Shown here piece after piece: positions 26,709-36,178 of a stretch of DNA of 64,000 nucleotides (positions are counted from its first letter, which is position 1; each line of letters opens with the position of its first letter). The translations under genes and the position numbers were made by a program. The notes under the pieces are model-generated. The model had not been told where the DNA came from. It made no database searches and was given only the letters and a program-made list of their open reading frames with translations. The stretch is taken from positions 5,953,501 through 6,017,500 of the forward strand of contig NZ_JACHIV010000001.1 in NCBI RefSeq assembly GCF_014203325.1, given 5' to 3'. The stretch is from Saccharopolyspora gloriosae. Its GTDB lineage: Bacteria; Actinomycetota; Actinomycetes; Mycobacteriales; Pseudonocardiaceae.

Positions 26709-27514
26709 GCGCGTCCCTCCACTGCCTTCGTCCCCGCCAAGCCGATCACCAGCAGGGCCAGCGCCACCAGCAGCAACGACATCGCCACCGCCGCATCCAC
26801 ATCGGACTGCGCGGTGGTGTAGACGGCCAGCGGCAACGTGCGGGTGGTGCCCTGCAGGCTGCCCGCGAACGTGATCGTCGCGCCGAACTCGCCCAGCGCG
26901 CGGGCGAACGTGAGCACCACGCTCGACCCCAGCGCGGGCAGCAGCATCGGCACCGTGACCCGCCGGAACGTCAGCCACGGGCCCGCGCCCAGCGTCGCCG
27001 CCACCTGCTCGTAGCGGGCGTCGGCCGAGCGCAGCGCCCCCTCCAGCCCCACCACCAGGAACGGCATCGCCACGAACGTCTGCGCCAGCACCACCGCCGC
27101 CGTCGTGTAAGGCAGCCGCAGCCCGGCGTCGTCGAGCAAGCCGCCCAGCGGACCCGTCCGTCCGAGCAGGTACAGCAGGGCCAGTCCGCCCACGACCGGC
27201 GGCAGCACCAGCGGCAGCAGCACCACCGCCCGCAGCACCCGCACCCCGCGCAGCCGCGCCCGCGCCAGCACCACCGCCAGCGGGCCGCCGAACACCAGCG
27301 ACAGCACCGTCGCCACCAGCGAGGTGCGCACCGACAGGTCCAGCGCGTCCACTGCCGCCGAGCTCGTCAGCAGCGCGGGCAGCCGCGCCGGGTCTACGCG
27401 GGTGAGCAGGCCGAGCACCGGCAGCACGATCAGCGCCAGCGCGAAGGCGGCGGGCACCCACAGCACGGCGGGGAACCCCGCCGAGGGCGCCCGCCGCGTC
27501 CGGCTCCGGCTCAT
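26705..27514 (-). CDS. modB: Molybdate ABC transporter permease
   Basis: 269 residues with about six membrane helices. The cytoplasmic loop that contacts the ATPase is EQVAATLGAGPWLTFRRVTVP, and the following RALGEFGATITFAG is diagnostic of the ModB/CysTW permease group. ATG 27514 overlaps the modA stop (ATGA). Works with ModA and ModC. Confidence 0.9.
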   Translation of the reverse strand: MSRSRTRRAPSAGFPAVLWVPAAFALALIVLPVLGLLTRVDPARLPALLTSSAAVDALDLSVRTSLVATVLSLVFGGPLAVVLARARLRGVRVLRAVVLLPLVLPPVVGGLALLYLLGRTGPLGGLLDDAGLRLPYTTAAVVLAQTFVAMPFLVVGLEGALRSADARYEQVAATLGAGPWLTFRRVTVPMLLPALGSSVVLTFARALGEFGATITFAGSLQGTTRTLPLAVYTTAQSDVDAAVAMSLLLVALALLVIGLAGTKAVEGRA

Positions 27515-28275
27515 TCGGTGCCGAAACCGTGCGCCGTCAGCACTTCCGCACCGACCGGGCCGCGCACGTAGTCCAGGAACTTCGCTCCGAGCTCGGGTTC
27601 CGGGGCGTCCTTGAGCGAGACGATCGGGTAGTCGTTGATCGCGCGCTGCGCCTCCGGGAAGTCCACGCCCTGCACCTGGTCGGCGGCGGCCTTCGCGTCC
27701 GTGACGTAGACCAGCCCGGCGTCGGCCTCGCCCGCGGTGACCTTGCGCAGCACCGACTTGACGTCGTTCTCCTCGCTGGCCGCGTTGATCCGCAGCCCGG
27801 CCGCCTGCTCCACGGTCCGCGCCGCCGAACCGCACGGGACCTGCGGCGCGCACTGCACGACGAGCCTGCCCGGCGCGTTGAGGTCGGCCAGCGAGGCGAT
27901 GTGGTCCGGGTTGCCCTTCGGCACCGCGATCGTCAGCTTGTTCGTCGCGAACACCTGCGGCTCGGCGCCGGTCACGCCCGCCCCGGTCGCCTTGTCCATG
28001 TTCTTGGTGTCCGCCGACGCGAACACGTCGGCGCGGCGCCCCTGGGCGAGCTGCTCGACCAGCGTGGACGAACCCGCGTAGTCCAGCTGCACCTTCACCC
28101 CCGGGTTCTCGGCCTCGAACCGCCCGGCCAGCTCGTCGAAGGACTCGGTGAGCGAGGCCGCGGCGAGCACCGTGACCGTCCGCTCGCCCTGCGCCTGCCC
28201 GGTGCCGCCCGTCGAACACCCGGCCAGTAACAGCACGAACCCGGCGAACGCCGCGACAACTCTGGGTTTGACCAC
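27511..28275 (-). CDS. modA: Molybdate-binding lipoprotein
   Basis: 254 residues. Signal peptide with lipobox LAGC (about 17-20), then the ModA start VTVLAAASLTESFDEL and the ligand-region phrases YAGSSTLVEQLAQGR, DVFASAD and DAGLVYVTDA. It captures molybdate or tungstate outside the membrane. GTG 28275 has GGAGG upstream and begins 2 bp after the upstream TOBE-regulator stop. Confidence 0.9.
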   Translation of the reverse strand: MVKPRVVAAFAGFVLLLAGCSTGGTGQAQGERTVTVLAAASLTESFDELAGRFEAENPGVKVQLDYAGSSTLVEQLAQGRRADVFASADTKNMDKATGAGVTGAEPQVFATNKLTIAVPKGNPDHIASLADLNAPGRLVVQCAPQVPCGSAARTVEQAAGLRINAASEENDVKSVLRKVTAGEADAGLVYVTDAKAAADQVQGVDFPEAQRAINDYPIVSLKDAPEPELGAKFLDYVRGPVGAEVLTAHGFGTE

Positions 28276-28276
28276 G

Positions 28277-28675
28277 TCAGCCTCCCGGTGTCTCCACCAC
28301 GACGGCGGTCGATTTGACCACCGCCACCGCCAGCACTCCCGGTTCGAGCCCCAGTTCCCGCACGGCCTCGGTGCTCATCAGCGACACCACCCGGTGCGGG
28401 CCGCACTGCAACTCGACCTGGGACATCACCCGGTCCGAGACGACCTCGGTGACCAGCCCGACCCAGCGGTTGCGGGCCGACCTGCCCACCCCGGAGGGGT
28501 CGGGCACGGCACGCGCCTGGTCACGGGCGAACTCGGCGAGGTCGGCGCCGTCCACGACGAGGCGGCCGGAGCCGTCGCGCGCGGTGGGCAGTTGACCGCC
28601 GTCGGCCCAGCGGCGCACGGTGTCGTCGCTGACGCCCAGCAGCCCGGCGGCTTCGGAAATCCGGTAGTGCGGCAC
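28277..28675 (-). CDS. HTH-TOBE molybdenum-responsive protein (Mop/ModE-like)
   Basis: 132 residues. N-terminal MerR/excisionase-type helix-turn-helix (YRISEAAGLLGVSDDTVRRW) and a C-terminal TOBE/Mop domain (NRWVGLVTEVVSDRVMSQVEL to LAVAVVKSTAVVVE), which in the family binds molybdate or molybdopterin. It probably senses molybdate and controls the mod genes directly downstream. GTG 28675 gives the standard PHYRISEA start with no clear ribosome site. A 14-bp palindrome GCCGCAGCTGCGGC lies just upstream at 28692-28705 and is a possible operator. Confidence 0.85.
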   Translation of the reverse strand: MPHYRISEAAGLLGVSDDTVRRWADGGQLPTARDGSGRLVVDGADLAEFARDQARAVPDPSGVGRSARNRWVGLVTEVVSDRVMSQVELQCGPHRVVSLMSTEAVRELGLEPGVLAVAVVKSTAVVVETPGG

Positions 28676-28847
28676 AGTCGTGCAGATTACTGCCGCAGCT
28701 GCGGCTGAGACAGTGTCATCGAACACGCAGTTGCGTCCCGGTCACCGTCCGGTGTGGATTTCCGCAGGTGAGGAATCCGCCGTACTGGCAGGAGAAAGCC
28801 GGGCACGACGATCGAAATACCCCTCCGGGCAGGGTTAGGCTCGAACG

Positions 28848-29906
28848 GTGACCGCAGTGGACCTGGGCATCCCGGCCGTGCGCCCCGCGACCGACACGTC
28901 GACCCGTCCGGACACCCCGGCCTTGATCGACCGGTTCGGCCGCGTGGCCACCGACCTCCGCGTTTCCTTGATCGACAAGTGCAACCTGCGCTGCACCTAC
29001 TGCATGCCCGCCGAGGGGCTGCCGTGGCTGAAGCGCCAGGAGATGCTCGACACCGAGGAGATGAACCGGCTCATCCGGATCGCCGTGGAGACCCTCGGGG
29101 TCACCAACGTGCGGTTCACCGGCGGTGAACCGCTGCTGCGCCAGGACCTGGTGGACGTCATCGGCGCCACCAGCGCGCTGACCGGGAACCCGAAGACCTC
29201 CTTGACCACCAACGGGATCAACCTGCACCGCCACGCCGACGCGCTGGTCGAGGCAGGGCTGGACCGGGTCAACGTCTCGCTGGACACCCTGCGCGCCGAC
29301 ACCTTCCACCAGCTGACCCGCCGCGACCGCTTCGACGACGTGCTCGACGGGCTCGCCGCGGCGAAGGCGACGGGACTGGAACCGGTCAAGGTGAACGCGG
29401 TGCTGCTGCGCGGCGTGAACGACGACGAAGCGGGCGACCTGCTGCGGTTCTGCCTGACCGAGGGCTACCAGCTGCGGTTCATCGAGCAGATGCCACTGGA
29501 CCCGCAGCACGGCTGGGACCGCGACCAGATGATCACCGCGGACGAGATCCTGGAACGGCTGGGCGAGGAGTTCACCCTCACCCCGCACGTCGCCGAACGC
29601 GGTTCCGCCCCCGCCGAGCGCTGGCTGGTGGACGGCGGACCGGGCACGGTCGGCGTGATCGGGTCGGTGACGCGGCCGTTCTGCGCGGCCTGCGACCGCA
29701 CCCGGCTCACCGCCGACGGGCAGCTGCGGTCCTGCCTGTTCTCCACCACCGAGACCGATCTGCGCGGCCCGCTGCGCGACGGCGCCGGGGACGACGAACT
29801 AGCCCGGCTGTGGCAGGAAACGATGTGGGCCAAGAAGGCCGGGCACGGAATGGACGACGACGGGTTCGCCCAGCCGTCCCGCCCGATGAGCGCGATCGGA
29901 GGCTGA
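28848..29906 (+). CDS. moaA: GTP 3',8-cyclase (MoaA)
   Basis: 352 residues, radical-SAM enzyme of the first step of molybdopterin synthesis. The N-terminal cluster motif is CNLRCTYC (C45, C49, C52); the C-terminal cluster Cys residues lie in FCAACDRTRL and LRSC. The protein ends in the double glycine required for activity (AIGG). With MoaC it converts GTP to cyclic pyranopterin monophosphate. GTG 28848. moaD follows after 6 bp; the mod operon is divergent, with 172 bp between. Confidence 0.95.
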   Translation: MTAVDLGIPAVRPATDTSTRPDTPALIDRFGRVATDLRVSLIDKCNLRCTYCMPAEGLPWLKRQEMLDTEEMNRLIRIAVETLGVTNVRFTGGEPLLRQDLVDVIGATSALTGNPKTSLTTNGINLHRHADALVEAGLDRVNVSLDTLRADTFHQLTRRDRFDDVLDGLAAAKATGLEPVKVNAVLLRGVNDDEAGDLLRFCLTEGYQLRFIEQMPLDPQHGWDRDQMITADEILERLGEEFTLTPHVAERGSAPAERWLVDGGPGTVGVIGSVTRPFCAACDRTRLTADGQLRSCLFSTTETDLRGPLRDGAGDDELARLWQETMWAKKAGHGMDDDGFAQPSRPMSAIGG

Positions 29907-29912
29907 CCAGCC

Positions 29913-30209
29913 ATGACGGTGCAGTTCGACGACACCCCGACCGCGCTGGCGGTGCGGGTGCGCTACTTCGCCGGCGCCAGGGCCGCGGCCGGCGTGGCCG
30001 AGGAGACCCTGCGCGTCTCCGCGGGCTCGCCGGGCCCGGTGCGGGCCTCCGACGTGATCGACGCGGTGCTCGGCGCGCACGACGAGCGGCTGGCGAGCGT
30101 CGTGCCCGCCTGCAGCTTCCTGCTCAACGGGGTCGCGGTGCGCGACCGCTCGACCTCGGTCGATGACGGCGATGAGCTGGACGTGCTGCCGCCGTTCGCG
30201 GGTGGCTGA
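29913..30209 (+). CDS. moaD: Molybdopterin synthase sulfur carrier (MoaD)
   Basis: 98 residues of the ubiquitin-like fold, ending PPFAGG with the C-terminal diglycine that carries the thiocarboxylate. It pairs with MoaE, found here fused to Mog at 32.3 kb. ATG 29913, 6 bp after moaA, in one operon. Confidence 0.9.
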   Translation: MTVQFDDTPTALAVRVRYFAGARAAAGVAEETLRVSAGSPGPVRASDVIDAVLGAHDERLASVVPACSFLLNGVAVRDRSTSVDDGDELDVLPPFAGG

Positions 30210-30686
30210 ACGGCTGCGGCGTTCGAGTTCTTTCCTTATTGATCCGCCCGCGCAGGCGCGCGTGCGCGAATACAACACTCCCCGGCGTGTCTGACACACT
30301 CCCCCGGGTGACTTTCCGGTGTGCGTTCGAGTGACTCCGCACCGCTGCCCGACGGCGCCCCCGGCGACCGTCTCTTGATCTTCGAACCGGTCCCGCGACT
30401 CCGTCCGCGATCTCGCCGAGTCGATCACTCGACCGAGGTCGACATTGACTCAGAGTCACGCCGCTTGATCAGTCAGTGATCGCGAAATCCGCTCGATCCA
30501 CGCCTGATCCGGACTCGATTCAGAGCACCCCGGGAGTTACGAGCACTCAACGAGCAGGTTTCCAGGGCGCCGAAGAGGTGAGCCACGCCTCACTGACGGT
30601 GATCGATCTCAGCCCGGAAACGACTTGATAACGACGCTCTGATCAGCAAGAACGATCGAGATCGGACACCCCCGAGTCATCGTTAC
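30210..30686. other. Long intergenic region upstream of rpf
   Basis: No open frame looks coding. The stretch is less GC-rich than its surroundings and contains many TGATCA-like words, but no clear element was identified before the CRP-like site at 30687. Confidence 0.5.
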
Positions 30687-30702
30687 TGTGACGACCGTCA
30701 CA
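30687..30702. promoter_or_regulatory. CRP-type operator upstream of rpf
   Basis: TGTGA-CGACCG-TCACA matches the cAMP-receptor-protein consensus exactly. A TACGTA -10-like hexamer lies at 30733-30738, placing the site about 50 bp upstream of a likely transcript start. Mycobacterial CRP regulates rpfA, so the same control is plausible here. Confidence 0.65.
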
Positions 30703-30779
30703 TATGCTCAGATTTCCGCTTCGGCGATCGGTTACGTAGTGTCGCTCTCCGGTCGGCCCCGAACCGATCAGCAAGGACC

Positions 30780-30956
30780 ACGGAAGCCCGCAGCGCCGAA
30801 CCCTGTCCGGCGGGCTTCCCACCCCCGAAAGAAACCAACCGGACAGGGGCGGGGGAACCACCACTGGGCGCCCCGAACGCCCTAGGGGTGAAGCCGGCTC
30901 CCGAGCCGGCCGGGCTGCCTCTCAGTCCGAACCCGACAGCTCACCTCGCAAGCGCG
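30780..30956 (+). ncRNA. c-di-AMP riboswitch (ydaO/yuaA class)
   Basis: The conserved signatures appear in order: CGCCGAACCCTGTCCGG, GGGGGAACCA, TAGGGGTGAAG, a GCCGGCTCCCGAGCCGGC stem, and TCCGAACCCGACAGCTCACC with CTCGCAAGC. These are the invariant segments of the ydaO class, which in actinobacteria commonly precedes cell-wall hydrolase and rpf genes and lowers expression when c-di-AMP is high. Boundaries are approximate. It ends about 13 nt before the rpf start. Confidence 0.9.
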
Positions 30957-30969
30957 GCAGGAGAGGGAA

Positions 30970-31596
30970 ATGACTCGCTACGAAGGCAAGCACCGCAAAC
31001 CTTCCACCGCCGGCATCGCCCGCAACGCCGCCCGGCTGGCCATCGCCGGTGCCGTGGTCGCCGCCCCGATCGCGATCGCAGCACCCGCCAACGCCGCCGA
31101 CTGGGACAAGCTCGCGCAGTGCGAGAGCAGCGGGAACTGGAGCGCCAACACCGGCAACGGCTTCTCCGGCGGACTCCAGTTCACCCCGTCCACCTGGGCC
31201 GCCTACGGCGGCACCCAGTACGCGTCGAACGCCAAGGACGCCAGCCGCGAAGAGCAGATCGCGGTCGCCGAGAAGGTCCTCGCCTCGCAGGGCTCCGGCG
31301 CCTGGCCCGGCTGCACCGCGAAGACCAGCTGGACCAGCGGCAGCACCAGCAGCAAGTCCAGCAGCTCCTCGGAGAAGAGCTCCTCCTCGAAGAAGAGCGA
31401 GACCAGCTCCAAGAAGTCCACCAAGAAGTCGACCGTGAAGTCCGGCGGTGCCGACTACACGGTGCAGACCGGTGACACCCTGGGCAAGATCGCCAGCCAG
31501 TACGGCGTGAACTACCAGGACATCTTCGAGCGCAACAGCCACGTGCTGGACGACCCGAACATGATCTTCCCGGGCCAGCAGCTCGACATCAAGTGA
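30970..31596 (+). CDS. rpf: Resuscitation-promoting factor with LysM domain
   Basis: 208 residues. A signal peptide ends near APANAA (about 41). The Rpf catalytic domain (ADWDKLAQCESSGNW to VLASQGSGAWPGC) keeps the catalytic Glu in QCESSGNW and the structural Cys pair. A Ser/Lys linker of about 40 residues leads to a LysM peptidoglycan-binding domain (YTVQTGDTLGKIASQYGV). It is a secreted muralytic enzyme that stimulates regrowth. GGAGAGGG precedes ATG 30970. Likely controlled by the CRP site and the c-di-AMP riboswitch upstream. Confidence 0.95.
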   Translation: MTRYEGKHRKPSTAGIARNAARLAIAGAVVAAPIAIAAPANAADWDKLAQCESSGNWSANTGNGFSGGLQFTPSTWAAYGGTQYASNAKDASREEQIAVAEKVLASQGSGAWPGCTAKTSWTSGSTSSKSSSSSEKSSSSKKSETSSKKSTKKSTVKSGGADYTVQTGDTLGKIASQYGVNYQDIFERNSHVLDDPNMIFPGQQLDIK

Positions 31597-31678
31597 TCAC
31601 CCGGCCAGGTCCCTGACCTGGCGTGGAGTCGGACGTCCGGCCCGTTCCCCCGTGCGGGCCGGCCCGACTCCCAGACCC

Positions 31679-31712
31679 GGGACCCTGCCGCCACCCCCAG
31701 CGGCAGGGTCCC
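31679..31712. terminator. rpf intrinsic terminator
   Basis: GGGACCCTGCCGC and its complement flank an 8-nt loop, followed by GTTTCACTTTTT. The T-rich run supports a plus-strand terminator. Confidence 0.85.
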
Positions 31713-31759
31713 GTTTCACTTTTTGGGGGTTGCACGGCTCTTTTTGCTTTGGTGTCCGG

Positions 31760-31864
31760 GTAGCGGAACCTCAGGTGTCTTCTCGCTGCGGGATCTTTTT
31801 CCCAAGTGGCTCCGCCACGAGGGAAAAAGCTGTCCTCGCGAGAAGACACCTGAGAACCCGCCGG
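31760..31864 (+). ncRNA. Covarying-stem element, copy B
   Basis: The 85-nt core (31770-31854) is closed by CTCAGGTGTCTTCTCGC / GCGAGAAGACACCTGAG, a perfect 17-bp stem different from copy A. The interior and flanks GGTAGCGGAAC and GAACCCGCCGG match copy A. It lies downstream of rpf in the same sense, after the rpf terminator. Confidence 0.75.
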
Positions 31865-32150
31865 TGAGGACTTCTCGACGTGGGCTATGTGCTTCGCACA
31901 TACAGGCACGGCCTCCGGCCGCAAGGCAGACTTCGCTTCGCTCGTCCAAGGCACGGCTTCGCCGCGAGGCACGGCCTTCGGCCGCCAGGCAAGCGTGGCT
32001 TCGCCCGCCCACTGCACGGCTTTCGCCGGCAGGAACGGCTTCGGCCGCGAGGCGGGTGCGCTTCGCCGCCCACTGCATGGCTTCGCCGCTTGGCCTGCCT
32101 TTGGCCGTAGGGCGGGTGGGGCTTCGCCCGCTTTGGGCCGGAGGGCAGGC
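31865..32150. repeat. Second covarying hairpin plus TTCG-hairpin array (copy B)
   Basis: After a shared CTCGACGTGGGC stretch comes TATGTGC-TTC-GCACATA (31886-31902), the counterpart of TATTCGC-TGC-GCGAATA in copy A. An array of GGC-TTCG-GCC units follows, with ACTGCACGGC and ACTGCATGGC spacers as in copy A but with a different unit order. No coding frame is credible here. Confidence 0.7.
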
Positions 32151-32282
32151 TGAGTGATCTGGGATCGTTGCTTCGCTGAGATCTGGATGTGCCTGGAACG
32201 CTCAAGGACGGGCGTCAGCGAGATCGACCGGGACGCGAGGGTCCTTGGGCTGGAGGTCGTCGCGCGGGGCGTAGAGACCGTC

Positions 32283-33239
32283 TCAGGGGCAGTTGACCCA
32301 TTCCTCGGTGGTGTCGGTGAAGACCTGGCGCTTCCAGATGGGGAGGCGGCGCTTCACCTCGTCGACCAGTTCGGCGCAGACCGCGAACGCTTCCTTGCGG
32401 TGTTCGGCGGCTACCGCGCAGGCCAGCGCCACGTCGCCGATGGCCAGCAGGCCCACCCGGTGGGCCACTGCCAACGCCCGGACCCCCTCGTGGCGACCGG
32501 CCAGCTCGGCGGCGACCTCGCGGATCACCTCTTCGGCGCTGGGATGCCCGACGTACTCCAGCTCGGTGACGCCCCGGCCCCCGTCGTGATCGCGCACCAC
32601 ACCGCCGAAGGTGACGACCGCGCCCGCGGCCCGGTCCTCCACCAGGCGCGCCACGTCCTCGACCAGCAGCGGGCGGTCGGCGACCTCGGCGAGCAGCACC
32701 GCCGCGTGCTCGCGGACCGGCTCCGAGGTGGCCTCGGCGGCCGGATCGACCTCGCCGCCGGGCACGTGATCACCGCCGTGGAGCTGGTCCACCGCGTGGT
32801 CGAGCACGCCGTCGAGCACGCCGAGCCCGTCGGCGACCCCGCCGCGCGAACCCGGCAGGTTGACGATCAGCGTCCGCCCGCTCACACCGGCCACGCCGCG
32901 GGACAGCACGGCCGTCGGCACCTGCGGCAGCCCCGCCGCGCGCACCGCGTCGGCCAAACCGGGGATCTGGTGGTCCAGCACCTCGGCTGTGACCTCGGGC
33001 GTGCGGTCGGTCGGGTTGATCCCCGTACCGCCGGTCGTGATCACCACCGTGATCTCGGCGGCCACGGCGTCCCGCAGCGCCCGGCCCACGGGCTCCCCGT
33101 CCGGCACGACCACCGGATCGCCGACCTCGAAACCGCGCTCGCGCAACCACTCCACGATGACGGGGCCGGTGCGGTCGGTGTACACGCCTGCCGCGGCGCG
33201 GTTCGACGCGGCCACGACACGAGCGGAGCGGGCTGGCAT
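32283..33239 (-). CDS. Fused molybdopterin adenylyltransferase (Mog) and MPT synthase large subunit (MoaE)
   Basis: 318 residues. Residues 1-160 are a MogA/MoaB-like domain (ITVVITTGGTGINPTDRT; later NLPGSRGG). Residues 175-318 are MoaE (GAVVTFGGVVRDHDGG, LAVAHRVGLLAIGDVALACAV, PIWKRQVF with the active-site Lys region). The protein joins the sulfur-insertion step (with MoaD) to adenylation. ATG 33239. moaC lies directly upstream on the same strand, 95 bp away, so the two likely form one transcript. Confidence 0.9.
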   Translation of the reverse strand: MPARSARVVAASNRAAAGVYTDRTGPVIVEWLRERGFEVGDPVVVPDGEPVGRALRDAVAAEITVVITTGGTGINPTDRTPEVTAEVLDHQIPGLADAVRAAGLPQVPTAVLSRGVAGVSGRTLIVNLPGSRGGVADGLGVLDGVLDHAVDQLHGGDHVPGGEVDPAAEATSEPVREHAAVLLAEVADRPLLVEDVARLVEDRAAGAVVTFGGVVRDHDGGRGVTELEYVGHPSAEEVIREVAAELAGRHEGVRALAVAHRVGLLAIGDVALACAVAAEHRKEAFAVCAELVDEVKRRLPIWKRQVFTDTTEEWVNCP

Positions 33240-33334
33240 GGGCGGAACTCCTTGCGATCGCGGGCAGGCACGACGGGGACGTCACGTCGCCGCGCCGAAC
33301 TCCAGACTACGAGCCGCCACCGGCAGCGGGACGA

Positions 33335-33814
33335 TCAGTCCTCGCGAACCCAGGTGCCCGTTTTGCCGCCTTCCTTGCGCTCGACGCGGACGGCGTCGAG
33401 CACCGCGGCCGGATCGACCGCTTTGATCATGTCGTGCAGCGCGAGGCCGGCGCCGGTGACGGCGGTCAACGCCTCCATCTCGACACCGGTCCGGTCGGTG
33501 GTGCGCACCGTGGCCGTGATCCGGACCTCCGCGTCACCGAGGTCCAGCTGCACCTTCACACCGGACAGCGCGATCGGATGGCACAACGGGACCAGGTCCG
33601 GCGTCCGCTTCGCCGCCATGATCCCCGCGATCCGCGCGGTCGCCAGCGCATCGCCCTTGGGCAACCCGTCCCGCCGCACCAGCGCGAGGACTTCCGCGGT
33701 GGTTCGCACGACCCCGGTGGCCACGGCGGTCCGGGCGGTCGCCTCCTTCGCGGAGACGTCGACCATGCGAGCCGCCCCCGACTCGTCCACGTGCGTGAGC
33801 TCGTCCTGCGCCAT
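33335..33814 (-). CDS. moaC: Cyclic pyranopterin monophosphate synthase (MoaC)
   Basis: 159 residues, standard length. Conserved blocks LTHVDESGAARMVDVSAK, LPKGDALATARIAGIMAAKR, LVPLCHPIALSGVKVQ and GVEMEALTAVTGAGLALHDM are all present, including the KGDAL-type Lys/Asp catalytic region. Works after MoaA. ATG 33814. Confidence 0.95.
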   Translation of the reverse strand: MAQDELTHVDESGAARMVDVSAKEATARTAVATGVVRTTAEVLALVRRDGLPKGDALATARIAGIMAAKRTPDLVPLCHPIALSGVKVQLDLGDAEVRITATVRTTDRTGVEMEALTAVTGAGLALHDMIKAVDPAAVLDAVRVERKEGGKTGTWVRED

Positions 33815-33837
33815 ACCGCAGAACCTTACGGCCCGCC

Positions 33838-33930
33838 CTTGATCTTGCCTTCCCAGGTGAGCGGCACCGTTGGTCCTCGTCCTGTCAGCGGCGAAGCCGC
33901 TGAGCAGCGACCCAGCACGCAACCGGACCA
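33838..33930 (-). repeat. Downstream module of element copy C
   Basis: Read on the minus strand this is GGTTGCGTGCTGGGTCGCTG, then TCAGCGGC-TTC-GCCGCTGA (33885-33903), then a segment ending CTGGGAAGGCAAGATCAA. The same order occurs after copy D and in the truncated copy E. The TTC/TCC loop varies while the stem is invariant. Confidence 0.7.
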
Positions 33931-34035
33931 CCCGCGGGTTCTCAGCTGCTTCCTCGCGAGGACAGCTTTTTTCCTCGTGGCGGAGCCACTAGGGAAAAAG
34001 ATCCCGCAGCGAGGAAGCAGCTGAGGTTCCGCCAC
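33931..34035 (-). ncRNA. Covarying-stem element, copy C
   Basis: Minus-strand copy. The core (33941-34025) is closed by CTCAGCTGCTTCCTCGC / GCGAGGAAGCAGCTGAG, again perfect and again unlike the other copies. The interior differs from A, B and D by two substitutions, A to T before the central hairpin and G to A after it. It lies about 40 bp downstream of the malic enzyme gene, in that gene's sense. Confidence 0.75.
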
Positions 34036-34075
34036 CCGACCACACGCCCAAACCGACCGGGCGGGCACTCCGGGC

Positions 34076-35530
<1,455 letters not shown>

Positions 35531-35736
35531 GGCCACACCCCTGTCGCGCGCGAAGTTTCAACTTGAACGCCGGGCCCGAAGCACACCACTCGGGGCTGGG
35601 GCAAGATCCAGCGCCCACCAAAGCCATTGAACTTCACCCGGCGGAGAAAAAGCCTAGAACTTTCTCAAGTGTGATTGACGTCCGGCACGGTTACCGACGG
35701 GTCGGTCTTGACAACGAGCTCCCCGAACGCACGAAA

Positions 35737-35763
35737 GCCCCGGATCCGCGCGGGATCCGGGGC
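35737..35763. terminator. Intrinsic terminator hairpin
   Basis: GCCCCGGATCC, a short GC loop, then GGATCCGGGGC: an 11-bp stem just 3' of the small gene at 35794-35982 (minus strand). Confidence 0.75.
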
Positions 35764-35793
35764 CGGTGCGCGAGCGGCCGAAGCCGCCCGAAG

Positions 35794-35982
35794 TCACTTG
35801 TTGATCTTGGTGACGGGGTGCTCGTACGGGAACGTGCCCTCGTCGAAGGGGAACGTGACGTCACCGAACGGCGACAGCGCGCCCTGCTTGTCGGCGACCA
35901 GCTCGCTGACCGGGTGCTCCCCGTCGCCCACGTGCGGCCACGTCGGGTCGATGCGGTCCTTCTTCGCGTTGCCACCGGCCAC
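35794..35982 (-). CDS. Conserved-type small protein, function unknown
   Basis: 62 residues, charged and without membrane segments: starts AGGNAKKDRIDPTWPHVGDG and ends FPYEHPVTKINK. A consensus GGAGG lies six bases before GTG 35982 and a terminator follows, so it is very likely a real gene. I do not recognise the family. Confidence 0.7.
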   Translation of the reverse strand: MAGGNAKKDRIDPTWPHVGDGEHPVSELVADKQGALSPFGDVTFPFDEGTFPYEHPVTKINK

Positions 35983-36178
35983 GGTGATCCTCCGGAAAGT
36001 CGTCGTGGGCGTACGACCCCCAGTTTGCCCGATCCGGCGGCGCGATCGAACCCCGCCCTGCCCGATACGACGCGAATCACCCGCCGTCGGAGCGCCCGCT
36101 CGCGGCACCCGGCGCTCGCCGTGCCTGATCACTCACGATCCGAGGGCTGCGCAGGGGGGACTCGGTATCGTGGCGGGG

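Noticed and set aside
28727-28847. Possible molybdenum-cofactor riboswitch between the TOBE regulator and moaA
   Set aside because: A short GGATT/AATCC stem exists but the conserved segments of that riboswitch class are not visible.
31589-32205. Several open frames through the copy B array
   Set aside because: Open in multiple frames because of repeat composition; translated content is repetitive and matches the copy A array at DNA level, not protein level.
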